A stretch of DNA of 64,000 nucleotides from Actinacidiphila sp. DG2A-62 (GTDB lineage: Bacteria > Actinomycetota > Actinomycetes > Streptomycetales > Streptomycetaceae): assembly GCF_035825295.1 (NCBI RefSeq), contig NZ_JAYMGI010000002.1, positions 2,272,001-2,336,000 on the forward strand, given 5' to 3'. The first letter of the stretch is position 1. Every line of letters starts with the position of its first letter. Below, piece by piece: positions 57,056 through 64,000 of this stretch. A model generated the notes under the pieces. The model had not been told where the DNA came from. It did no database searches and saw nothing but the letters and a program-made list of their open reading frames with translations. The position numbers and the translations under genes were made by a program.

Positions 57056-59521
57056 CTACGCGGGGGCGCGCACACCGGGACCGGCGCCCGCACCGCCGCC
57101 CGCACGCGCGGACCCACCCGCGTCCCGGTCCGCACCCGCGTCCGTACGCGTGCCCGGGCCCGTCCGCGTGTCCCCGCCCGCGTCCCGGTCCGCACCGCCG
57201 CCCGCACGCGTGCCCGGACCCGTACGCGTGTCCCCGCCCGTGTCCCGGCCCGCACCCGCGTCCGGGTCCGCCTGCCCGTCCCCGCTCCCGCCCACGCCGA
57301 CCTCGAACCACGTCGTCTTGCCGCGTCCCGCCGGCGAGCTGCCCCAGGCGGACGCGAGGGCGTCGACGATCAGCAGGCCGCGCCCGGACTCCGCCTCCAG
57401 GTTGCCGGCGTCGTCGTCCAACAGCGCGGTCGGCACCGGCGGATACGGGTCGCTGTCGCGCACCTCCACCCTGACCCGGTCCGGGTAGTCGCGCAGCCGC
57501 AGGTCGACGTCGCTGTGGGCGTGGATAAGGGCGTTGGTCACCACCTCGGAGACCAGCACCTCCAGGTCGTCGCAGACCCCCGGCAGGCCCCACCGGGCCA
57601 GCAGCTCGCGGACGAAGCGGCGCGCCTCCAGGACGGCGTGCAGGTCGTGCCGCTCCACCCGCATGCGGGCCACGCGGGCGGACTCGTCGGGCCGCGCGCC
57701 CTCGTACCGGACCAGGACCAGGGTGGCGTCGTCGCCGGGCGCGTCCTGGCGGCGGCCGGCGACCATGGTGTCCGCGAGCACCTCCAGGTCCTCGCCGCCG
57801 TGGTCGGCGAGCAGCGCCGCGAGCCGGCCGACCGACGCGTCCACGCCCATCCGCCGTACGTCCAGCAGGCCGTCGGTGAACAGCGCGACCACGCTGCCCG
57901 GGGTCATCTCGACCGCGGCGTCGCGGTAGGTCGCCTGGGGCTGGACGCCCAGCGGCGGCCCGGCCGACAGCGACGGCTGGCCCACCCCGGAGCGGCCGTC
58001 GCCGATCAGCGGCGCGGGATGGCCGGCGCTGGCCACCACGGTGGCGCCGGTCGTCAGGTCGATCCACACGCAGCAGCAGGTGGCGTACAGGTCGGTGTCC
58101 AGTCCGCAGAGCAGCCGGTTGCTGCGCTCCAGCACCACGGCCGGGTCGTGCCCCTCGGCCGCGTAGGCCCGTACGCCGCTGCGCAGCTGGCCCATCACCG
58201 TGGCCGCGTCCAGGCTGTGTCCCTCGACGTCGCCGACGACCAGCCCCAGCCGCTTCTCCGGCAGCGTCAGCACGTCGTACCAGTCGCCGCCGATGCCGAC
58301 GCCCTCGGTGGCGGAGAAGTAGCGGGCGGTGGCCACCGCCTCCGGCACGTGCGGGAAGCTGCCCGGCAGCAGGGCGTGCTGGATGCGGCGGGTCAGCGCG
58401 TGCTCGACCTCGTGCGAGCGGGCCCGCGCGAGGGACTGCCCCACCTGTTCCAGCATCAGGGTGAGCAGGGAGATCTCGGTGGGCGTCAGCGGCCGGTACG
58501 GCCCGGCGAACTCCAGGGTGCAGCAGCCCACCGCGCGGCCGGTGTACATCAGCGGGATGTACGCGCGGGCCTGCTGGTCCATGTCGATCTCCAGGCCCGG
58601 ATAGGCGCGGGCGAGGTCGGCGGCCGAGGCGTAGACCCGCACCTGGGCGCTGTGGATCGCGTCGGTCTCGGGGGTGCGGCGGGACAGCGGCGTCCCCTCG
58701 ATGGCGGCGACCGCCTCGCGGCTGAGCCCGACCGCGCCGGCCACGTGCAGCCGGCCGCCCTCGGCCATCGACAGAGCGGCGGCCCGGCCGCCGAAGGGCT
58801 GCACGACGCGGGCCTGCCCGATCGCGAGGATGTCGGCGGCGCGCACCGCGCCGGTGAGTTCCGCGGCCAGCCGCTGGAGCTGGTGGAGGTAGCTGCTGCG
58901 GATCGCCGAGGACGCGGCGGCCTCGCGCAGCAGCCGCCGCTCGTCGTCCGGATCGCCGGTGGAGCGCGCCGGGCGGGCGGGCAGGAAGACCGGGACGACC
59001 GGCGCCACGAGCCCGTCGTCCACGCCGGCCAGCCGTTCCAGCTCGGCGGCCAGCTCGTCGGCGGCGGCCTGGAGGAACGCGCGCTCCCGCGCGGACACCG
59101 GCCGCGGCGGCACCCAGCGCAGGCCGATGGTCCCGTAACGGCGCCGCACGGTGCGCACCGGCACCGAGGCCACGGTCATCGCGAACGGCACGGTGATGGC
59201 GATCGCGGGCGTCGACAGGCGGGCGCTCTCGCGCATGTTCTCCGCGTCGAAGACCACCACCTCGCCGCTGCGGTACGAACGGGTGGTCGGCCACACCAGG
59301 TCGTCGGCGTCGAAGCTGGACGGCACGCCGAAGCTGAGCGGTGTGTCCACGGTCATGGCGGCGGTCAGCGTCCTGCCGCCGTCCGCCGGGACGTACGCCG
59401 TGCAGGTGCTGGGCCGCACCTGTTCGTACACGTGCAGCAGCGCGTCGGCGAGAACGCGCTCCGCGCGCGTCCGCGGCCCGACGAGGTCGGAGGGCGGCTG
59501 ACCGGAGACCGTGCGGTCCAT
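57056..59521 (-). CDS. GAF-GAF-PP2C (SpoIIE)-HATPase signalling protein
   Basis: An 821-residue cytoplasmic stress-signalling protein. Two GAF-type sensor regions occupy about residues 20-170 and 215-390. A SpoIIE-type PP2C follows (VGIGGDWYDVL, VVGDVEGHSLDAATVMGQLR, ALFTDGLLDVRR, DDATLVLVRYE), then an RsbW-like HATPase (DLEVLVSEVVTNALIHAHSD; SGRGLLIVDALASAWGSSP). It ends in a repeated Gly/Asp/Thr/Arg-rich tail. It would act on anti-sigma/anti-anti-sigma partners, none of which are adjacent. ATG 59521 is preferred; ATG 59563 is an alternative. It has the same class of architecture as the frameshifted gene at 22827. Confidence 0.92.
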   Translation of the reverse strand: MDRTVSGQPPSDLVGPRTRAERVLADALLHVYEQVRPSTCTAYVPADGGRTLTAAMTVDTPLSFGVPSSFDADDLVWPTTRSYRSGEVVVFDAENMRESARLSTPAIAITVPFAMTVASVPVRTVRRRYGTIGLRWVPPRPVSARERAFLQAAADELAAELERLAGVDDGLVAPVVPVFLPARPARSTGDPDDERRLLREAAASSAIRSSYLHQLQRLAAELTGAVRAADILAIGQARVVQPFGGRAAALSMAEGGRLHVAGAVGLSREAVAAIEGTPLSRRTPETDAIHSAQVRVYASAADLARAYPGLEIDMDQQARAYIPLMYTGRAVGCCTLEFAGPYRPLTPTEISLLTLMLEQVGQSLARARSHEVEHALTRRIQHALLPGSFPHVPEAVATARYFSATEGVGIGGDWYDVLTLPEKRLGLVVGDVEGHSLDAATVMGQLRSGVRAYAAEGHDPAVVLERSNRLLCGLDTDLYATCCCVWIDLTTGATVVASAGHPAPLIGDGRSGVGQPSLSAGPPLGVQPQATYRDAAVEMTPGSVVALFTDGLLDVRRMGVDASVGRLAALLADHGGEDLEVLADTMVAGRRQDAPGDDATLVLVRYEGARPDESARVARMRVERHDLHAVLEARRFVRELLARWGLPGVCDDLEVLVSEVVTNALIHAHSDVDLRLRDYPDRVRVEVRDSDPYPPVPTALLDDDAGNLEAESGRGLLIVDALASAWGSSPAGRGKTTWFEVGVGGSGDGQADPDAGAGRDTGGDTRTGPGTRAGGGADRDAGGDTRTGPGTRTDAGADRDAGGSARAGGGAGAGPGVRAPA

Positions 59522-59653
59522 GGGACCTGTCCGTAGCGTCGGGTACGGGCCGAACCCGCACACACATCCGATTCGTCATGCTTTCCCTCCATTATGAGGG
59601 ATTCGGCTGGGTGCGCGGGTCGGGCCGTGGTGTGCCCGGGTGGTCGGTCGGGG

Positions 59654-60634
59654 TCAGCTCTTGCGGGCGGTGATCTCCTCGGTCAGCTGCGGGACCACCT
59701 GGAACAGGTCACCCACCACCCCGAAGTCCACCAGATCGAAGATCGGCGCCTCCGCGTCCTTGTTCACCGCCACGATCGTCTTCGACGTCTGCATCCCCGC
59801 ACGATGCTGGATCGCCCCCGAAATACCATTCGCGATGTACAACTGCGGCGACACCGACTTACCCGTCTGCCCCACCTGGTTCGCATGCGGATACCACCCC
59901 GCGTCCACCGCCGCCCGCGACGCACCCACCGCAGCCCCCAGCGCATCCGCCAACGCCTCGATCACCGCGAAATTCTCCGCACCGTTCACCCCCCGACCAC
60001 CCGACACCACGATCGCCGCCTCCGTCAGCTCCGGACGCCCCGTCGACGCCCGCGGCGTCCGCGACACCACCCGCGTCCCCCGCGCCGACTCCCCGAACTC
60101 CACCGCCAACTCCTCCACCACACCCGCGGCAGCAGCAACCTCCACCGGCGCCGCATTCGGCTTCACCGCCACCACCGGCACCCCCCGCGTCACCCGCGAC
60201 ACCGCCGTGAACGACGCAGCGAACACCGACTGCACCGCCACCACACCACCCCCACCCCCACCGTCACCGTCACCGGGGCGCACGTCCACCGCATCGGTGA
60301 TCACCCCCGACCCCAGCCGCAACGCCAACCGCGCCGCGACCTCCTTGCCCTCCCCCGACGACGACACCAACACCGCCACCGGCCCCACAGCCTCCACCGC
60401 CGCCTGCAACGCATCCACCTTCGGCACCACCAGGAACTCCGCGAACTCCGGCGCATCCGCCACCAGAACCCGCACCGCCCCGTGCTCCCCCAGCACCCGC
60501 GCCGCAGCCCCACCCCCCGGCCCCAGATGCACCGCCACCGGCTCACCCAACCGCCGCGCCAACGTCAACAACTCCAACGTCGGCTTACGCACCACACCAT
60601 CAACATGATCGACAACAACCAGCACGTCAGCCAT
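59654..60634 (-). CDS. etfA: Electron transfer flavoprotein subunit alpha
   Basis: A 326-residue EtfA. The FAD-binding C-terminal domain is complete: VVSGGRGVNGAENFAVIEAL, GWYPHANQVGQTGKSVSPQL, YIANGISGAIQH and TIVAVNKDAEAPIFDLVDFG. The Gly-rich GDGDGGGGGGVV stretch in the middle is a local expansion. It accepts electrons from acyl-CoA dehydrogenases through EtfB. ATG 60634 is 14 bp after the etfB stop. Confidence 0.97.
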   Translation of the reverse strand: MADVLVVVDHVDGVVRKPTLELLTLARRLGEPVAVHLGPGGGAAARVLGEHGAVRVLVADAPEFAEFLVVPKVDALQAAVEAVGPVAVLVSSSGEGKEVAARLALRLGSGVITDAVDVRPGDGDGGGGGGVVAVQSVFAASFTAVSRVTRGVPVVAVKPNAAPVEVAAAAGVVEELAVEFGESARGTRVVSRTPRASTGRPELTEAAIVVSGGRGVNGAENFAVIEALADALGAAVGASRAAVDAGWYPHANQVGQTGKSVSPQLYIANGISGAIQHRAGMQTSKTIVAVNKDAEAPIFDLVDFGVVGDLFQVVPQLTEEITARKS

Positions 60635-60648
60635 CTCTACCGCTCCGC

Positions 60649-61434
60649 TCAGATGAACTTCTGGTTCGCCAGGAACTCCGCGAGCTGCCTACCGCCCTCG
60701 CCCTCGTCCTTCACGATCGTGCCCGCCGTACGCGCCGGACGCGCCGCCACCGACTCCACCGCACTCCACGCCCCCGCAAGCCCCACCTCACCGGCATCGA
60801 TCCCCAGATCGGCCAGACCCCACGACTCCACCGGCTTCTTCTTCGCCGCCATGATCCCCTTGAACGACGGATACCGCGCCTCACCGGACTGATCGGTCAC
60901 CGACACCACCGCCGGCAACGCCGCCTCCAACTCCACACTGGCCGCATCACCGTCCCGCCGCCCCGACACCACCCCACCGGCCACCGACACCCGCGACAAC
61001 AACGTCACCTGCGGCACCCCCAACCGCTCCGCCAACAACGCCGGCACCACACCCCCCGTCCCGTCCGTCGACGCCATCCCCGTCACCACCAGATCGAACC
61101 CCACCCGCTCGACCACCCTGGCCAGCACCAACGACGTACCGAACACATCCGTACCGTGCAGCCCCTCGTCCTCCACATGCACACCCCGGTCCGCACCCAT
61201 CGACAACGCCTTGCGCACCGCGTCCCGCGCATCCCCAGGACCCACCGTCACCACGGACACCTCGGCATCCCCCGCCGACTCCGCGATCTGCAACGCCTGC
61301 TCCACCGCATACTCGTCCAACTCCGACAGCAGACCGTCCACAGCCTCACGATCAGTCGTCAGGTCCTCAGCGAAACGACGATCACCCGTGGCATCGGGCA
61401 CATACTTCACAGCCACTACGATCCTCAAGCTCAC
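60649..61434 (-). CDS. etfB: Electron transfer flavoprotein subunit beta
   Basis: A 261-residue EtfB, the AMP-binding partner of EtfA. Typical features are RIVVAVKYVPDATGDRRF, LSELDEYAVEQALQIAE, VTGMASTDGTGGVVPALLAE and the recognition-loop end YPSFKGIMAAKKKP. GTG 61434 follows GAAGGAG and overlaps the stop of the upstream tetR gene by 4 bp (GTGA) in the repaired frame, so tetR-etfB-etfA is one operon. Confidence 0.97.
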   Translation of the reverse strand: MSLRIVVAVKYVPDATGDRRFAEDLTTDREAVDGLLSELDEYAVEQALQIAESAGDAEVSVVTVGPGDARDAVRKALSMGADRGVHVEDEGLHGTDVFGTSLVLARVVERVGFDLVVTGMASTDGTGGVVPALLAERLGVPQVTLLSRVSVAGGVVSGRRDGDAASVELEAALPAVVSVTDQSGEARYPSFKGIMAAKKKPVESWGLADLGIDAGEVGLAGAWSAVESVAARPARTAGTIVKDEGEGGRQLAEFLANQKFI

Positions 61435-62149
61435 GTCGTACTCCTTCGTACGGAGGGTTGTCCGTCTGCGGGTTGTCCGTCCGCCGTTCCCGCCGCGCCG
61501 TCCTCGATGAGGCGGCGCAGCGCCGGGAGCAGCGTGTCGATGTCCTGGTCGGTGGTGAACGCGACGACGGTCGCGCCGCCGGCCGGGAGCCGGCGAAGAG
61601 GGTGGTCACCTCGCGCATGGCGTCGTCCAACTCGCCCACGGGGTCGGTGCATTCGCCGCGCAGCCAGCGGCGCAGCACGTGGTTGTGGGCGGAGACGACG
61701 GCGGCGGCCATGAGTTCGGCCCGCAGCGCGCCCTGCCGGGTGCCGCCGATCCACTGGGCGATGAACTCGCGGAAGACCCGCTGGTAGCGGGCCACGCTCG
61801 CGATCTCCCGGTCCCGCAGCGCGGGCACCTTGCTGGTGAGGGCGTAGCGGCGGCGGGCGAGGTCGCCCTCGCCGACGTAGTGCAGCAGCACCTGGCGGAC
61901 CGCCTCGGCGACCGCGACGAGGGCGGTGGCGCTGTCGGAGGTGGCCAGGCGGGTCGTCACCTGCTCGATCATCCGGTCGTGATCGGGGAAGATCACGTCG
62001 TCCTTGGAGCGGTAGTGGCGGAAGAACGTGGTCCGCCCGGCGCCGGCGCGCTCGGCGATCTCGTCGACGGTGGTCCGCTCGTAGCCCTGCTCGTCGAACA
62101 GCTCGAACGCCGCGCGCGCGAGGCGTTCGCGTGCGGTCTCCCTGCCCAT
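61431..62149 (-). CDS. TetR family regulator, frameshifted; first gene of etf operon
   Basis: A 239-residue TetR protein when one missing base is restored. The HTH is TTVDEIAERAGAGRTTFFRH followed by YRSKDDVIFPDHDRM, and the ligand domain runs through LMAAAVVSAHNHVLRRWLRG. After REVTTLFAGSRP the correct sequence TVVAFTTDQDIDTLLPALRR lies in another frame; a missing G in the CGGCCGGCGG segment (about 61577-61585) explains it. The repaired frame stops exactly so that its TGA overlaps the etfB GTG, which supports it. It probably senses an acyl-CoA and regulates etfBA. Confidence 0.85.
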
Positions 62150-62278
62150 GGCGCCCACCTCTGCCGTCCCCCGGTGCGGGGTGCGCGGGGGCGGCGGGCC
62201 GCTGGGGCCGCCGTCACCTCGCGTCGCGGTACTGCGTACCGAAAAGATGGTACCCCATCCCACCCGACTTCGGGCGGC

Positions 62279-63076
62279 TCAGCCCTCCCGGTGCGCCTGC
62301 GCGAAGTCCCAGACCACCGGCAGGAACTCCGCCGGCGTCTCGACCTGCGGCATGTGTCCGGTGCCGGGCAGCAGGCGGAACTCGGCGCCCGGAACGGCTG
62401 CAGCGTACGCGCGCCCGTACGGCGCGTCCACGATCTCGTCGCCCTCGCCCCAGGCGACCAGCACGGGGTGGGCGACCTTGGCCAGCCGGTCCGGGAGCGT
62501 GGGGTCGGCCATCTCGAACGGGCCGGAGTACGCGCGCAGGGCCTGCTGGTTGCCGGCCATGACGGCGCGCAGTTCGTCGGTCAGCGCGTTCGGGTCGAAG
62601 CGGAACTTCGAGGGGTCGAAGAAGGACAGCCGGGACAGCTCGACCGGCGTCAGACCGAAGGTCTCGGCTATCGGGTGGCCGGGCACCTCGATGCCGACCG
62701 CGTTGGCCAGCACGACGGCGCCGATCCGGTCGCTGCCCAGGGCGGCCAGCTCCGCCGCCGTCCAGCCGCCGATGGAGTTGCCGACCACGACCACGTCGCG
62801 CAGGTCGAGGATCTCCAGCAGGCGGGCGTAGACCTGGGCGAGGGTCCGCACGTCGGCGAGCCACTCGGGGCGCTCGGTGCCGCCGAAGCCCGGGTGGACG
62901 GGGACGTGGACGGCGGCCGGGTGCTCGCCGGCCAGCAGCGCGGCGAACGGCGCGACGGTCTGCGGGCCGCCGCCGCCGTGCAGCAGCAGGAACGGGCGGC
63001 CGGTCTCGCCCTCCCGGTCGACGGCGATGTCCAGGGAGCCCTGGTCGAGGGTGACGGTGTGCGTGGTGCGGATCAT
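62279..63076 (-). CDS. Alpha/beta fold hydrolase
   Basis: A 265-residue hydrolase with a complete catalytic set: oxyanion region FLLLHGGGGPQTVAPF, nucleophile serine in VVVGNSIGGWTAAEL, acid in VAWGEGDEIVDAPYG and histidine in GTGHMPQVETPAEFL. It belongs to the broad esterase/haloperoxidase-like group and the substrate cannot be told. The ATG at 63076 is preceded by GAGGAGC-like sequence. A 22-bp palindrome lies 44 bp upstream, so it is regulated by a TetR- or MarR-type protein not in view. Confidence 0.92.
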   Translation of the reverse strand: MIRTTHTVTLDQGSLDIAVDREGETGRPFLLLHGGGGPQTVAPFAALLAGEHPAAVHVPVHPGFGGTERPEWLADVRTLAQVYARLLEILDLRDVVVVGNSIGGWTAAELAALGSDRIGAVVLANAVGIEVPGHPIAETFGLTPVELSRLSFFDPSKFRFDPNALTDELRAVMAGNQQALRAYSGPFEMADPTLPDRLAKVAHPVLVAWGEGDEIVDAPYGRAYAAAVPGAEFRLLPGTGHMPQVETPAEFLPVVWDFAQAHREG

Positions 63077-63119
63077 CGGGACGCTCCTCGTGCGAGGTGG
63101 GACGGCAGGTCGACAGCTT

Positions 63120-63141
63120 CATGAGAGCTGACTCTCATGAG
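63120..63141. promoter_or_regulatory. Operator palindrome upstream of alpha/beta hydrolase
   Basis: Arms TCATGAGAG and CTCTCATGA (9 bp each) around CTGA form a perfect palindrome. A related partial site, CTCTC-N5-GAGAG, lies at 63175-63189. The two sit between the hydrolase and the AhpD-like gene. Confidence 0.75.
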
Positions 63142-63259
63142 AATAGACAGCCGTCACCACCTCGCGCAAGTGGACTCTCATAAAGAGAGCCGGGCATTAC
63201 GAGGGGGTGCGCCGGGCCCGCTCGGTCGGGGCCCGGCAGGGCGGGTGGGCGGGCGGGGT

Positions 63260-63331
63260 GACCGACGCGATCGGGGCCCGAGGGGCGGGGACCTACGCGA
63301 TCGGGGCCCGAGGGGCGGGTGACCGACGCGA
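63260..63331. repeat. 30-bp tandem repeat, about 2.4 copies
   Basis: Units beginning GACCGACGCGATCGGGGCCC recur at 63260, 63290 and 63321 just beyond the corrected end of the AhpD-like gene. Confidence 0.8.
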
Positions 63332-63352
63332 TCCGGCCCGCGACCGCAGCCG

Positions 63353-63824
63353 TCAGCCGAACTGGCCGGGCTGGTAGTCGCCTGGCCTGGCGCACGATGA
63401 CGTTCATCCGGTTGTAGGTGTTGATCAGCGCGATCAGCGCCACCAGGGCCGCGAGCTGCTCCTCGTCGTAGTGCTTGGCGGCGGCCTCCCACGCCTCGTC
63501 CGTGACGCCGCCGGCCGCGTCGGCGATGCGGGTGCCCTGCTCGGTCAGCTCCAGCGCGGCGCGCTCGGCCTCGGTGAAGACCGTCGCCTCGCGCCAGGCC
63601 GCGACCATGTTGAGCCGCACCGCGGTCTCGCCCGCGGCGACGGCGTCCTTGAAGTGCATGTCGGTGCAGAAGCCGCAGCCGTTGATCTGGCTCGCGCGCA
63701 GCTTCACCAGCTCCTGCGCGGCGGCCGGCAGGGTCGAGTCCGTGACGACCTTGCCGGCGGAGTTGATGTACCTCGCGAACCTGGCCGCGAGGGGGTTGGC
63801 GTAGAAGTTGAGGCGGGGTTCCAT
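63353..63824 (-). CDS. AhpD/carboxymuconolactone decarboxylase family protein, frameshifted
   Basis: A 156-residue alkylhydroperoxidase-like protein after removal of one base. The redox-active CxxC motif lies in INGCGFCTDMHFKDA, preceded by AAAQELVKLRASQ and followed by YDEEQLAALVALIALINTYN. In the given sequence the frame breaks after NVIVRQA. Removing the T in GTCGCCTGGCCT (about 63385) gives a GDYQPGQFG ending and a stop at 63353, the usual C-terminus of the family; uncorrected, the frame runs on to 63135. ATG 63824 follows AAGGAG. It should reduce peroxides or act on small lactones. Confidence 0.87.
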
Positions 63825-63925
63825 CGTCGTCGTCTCTCCTTGTGCGGTGCGTGCGTGGGGCACGTATCGGTGCTTCACAAGGACTGACCCCGCGGACCGC
63901 GGTGATGTGACAGCGGCCGGCCCGG

Positions 63926-64000
63926 CTATCCCCGGCGGTCGTCCATCCGCTGGGTGCCGATCACCGAGAGCAGCCGCAGCGCCTCCTCGGACGACGAGCC
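63926..64000 (-). CDS. C-terminal fragment of an unidentified gene
   Basis: The minus strand from the window edge to a TAG at 63926 reads SSSEEALRLLSVIGTQRMDD and a short basic end. Codon use is normal. Too little is present to name the family. The gap to the AhpD-like start (63825-63925) shows no clear element. Confidence 0.4.
   Translation of the reverse strand, partial: GSSSEEALRLLSVIGTQRMDDRRG

Overview
The window is very GC-rich DNA from a filamentous actinomycete, most likely Streptomycetaceae (Streptomyces or a close relative). This rests on near-universal G/C third codon positions, many GTG starts, an AfsA/ArpA-type gamma-butyrolactone cassette, SpoIIE-type PP2C phosphatases carrying HATPase domains, a DUF6907 protein, a MocR/YczE pair and a DmdR/IdeR-like iron box. 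It reads as a chromosomal segment. I saw no transposase, integrase, tRNA, rRNA or CRISPR array.

Layout. 0-7 kb: the 5' part of an MFS exporter behind its MarR regulator and operator, an acyl-CoA synthetase, a secreted GH31 glycosidase with two inserted CBM35-like modules, and a ricin-type lectin. 7.5-10.4 kb: an HTH/PLD-like regulator, decayed HATPase/DUF6907 genes, a protein ending in a possible amyloid-signalling motif, and a NUDIX hydrolase. 10.4-16.6 kb: SDR, tandem-domain Lrp, DUF1772, two TetR regulators with operators, a degenerate SDR and a zinc-free MDR oxidoreductase. 17-22.7 kb: DhaK-DhaL, HAD phosphatase, AfsA and an ArpA/ScbR-type receptor. This can be read as a gamma-butyrolactone locus that makes its own dihydroxyacetone phosphate. 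22.8-29.6 kb: PAS-GAF-PP2C-HATPase, type III PKS, epoxide hydrolase, a decayed alpha/beta hydrolase and a GT1 glycosyltransferase. 29.8-32.2 kb: MocR and YczE. 32.4-38.7 kb: metal/siderophore uptake (SIP flavoprotein with iron box, AraC regulator, OLD-type TOPRIM protein, FecBCD-like ABC transporter). 39.3-49 kb: a copper region (PCuAC, small Met-tailed membrane protein, CopA, ECF sigma, two Met/His-rich membrane paralogues flanking SCO). 49.3-52.2 kb: small secreted protein, molybdenum-cofactor-sulfurase-like PLP enzyme, DUF2071. 52.2-56.9 kb: a seven-gene Mrp antiporter operon without a full-length MrpA. 57-64 kb: GAF-GAF-PP2C-HATPase, TetR-EtfB-EtfA operon, alpha/beta hydrolase and an AhpD-like peroxidase.

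Six recognisable genes are each interrupted by a single-base frame change. Four look like one missing base and two look like one extra base, and both insertions fall in the same 12-mer, GTCGCCTGGCCT. All six genes return to family length when corrected, so sequencing or assembly error is likely. The frames given here are the repaired gene spans.

Many proteins carry Gly/Ala/Asp/Pro-rich insertions or extensions encoded by short in-frame tandem repeats, and several gaps between convergent genes hold long perfect hairpins. Long open frames opposite real genes are a by-product of the GC content and were left out.
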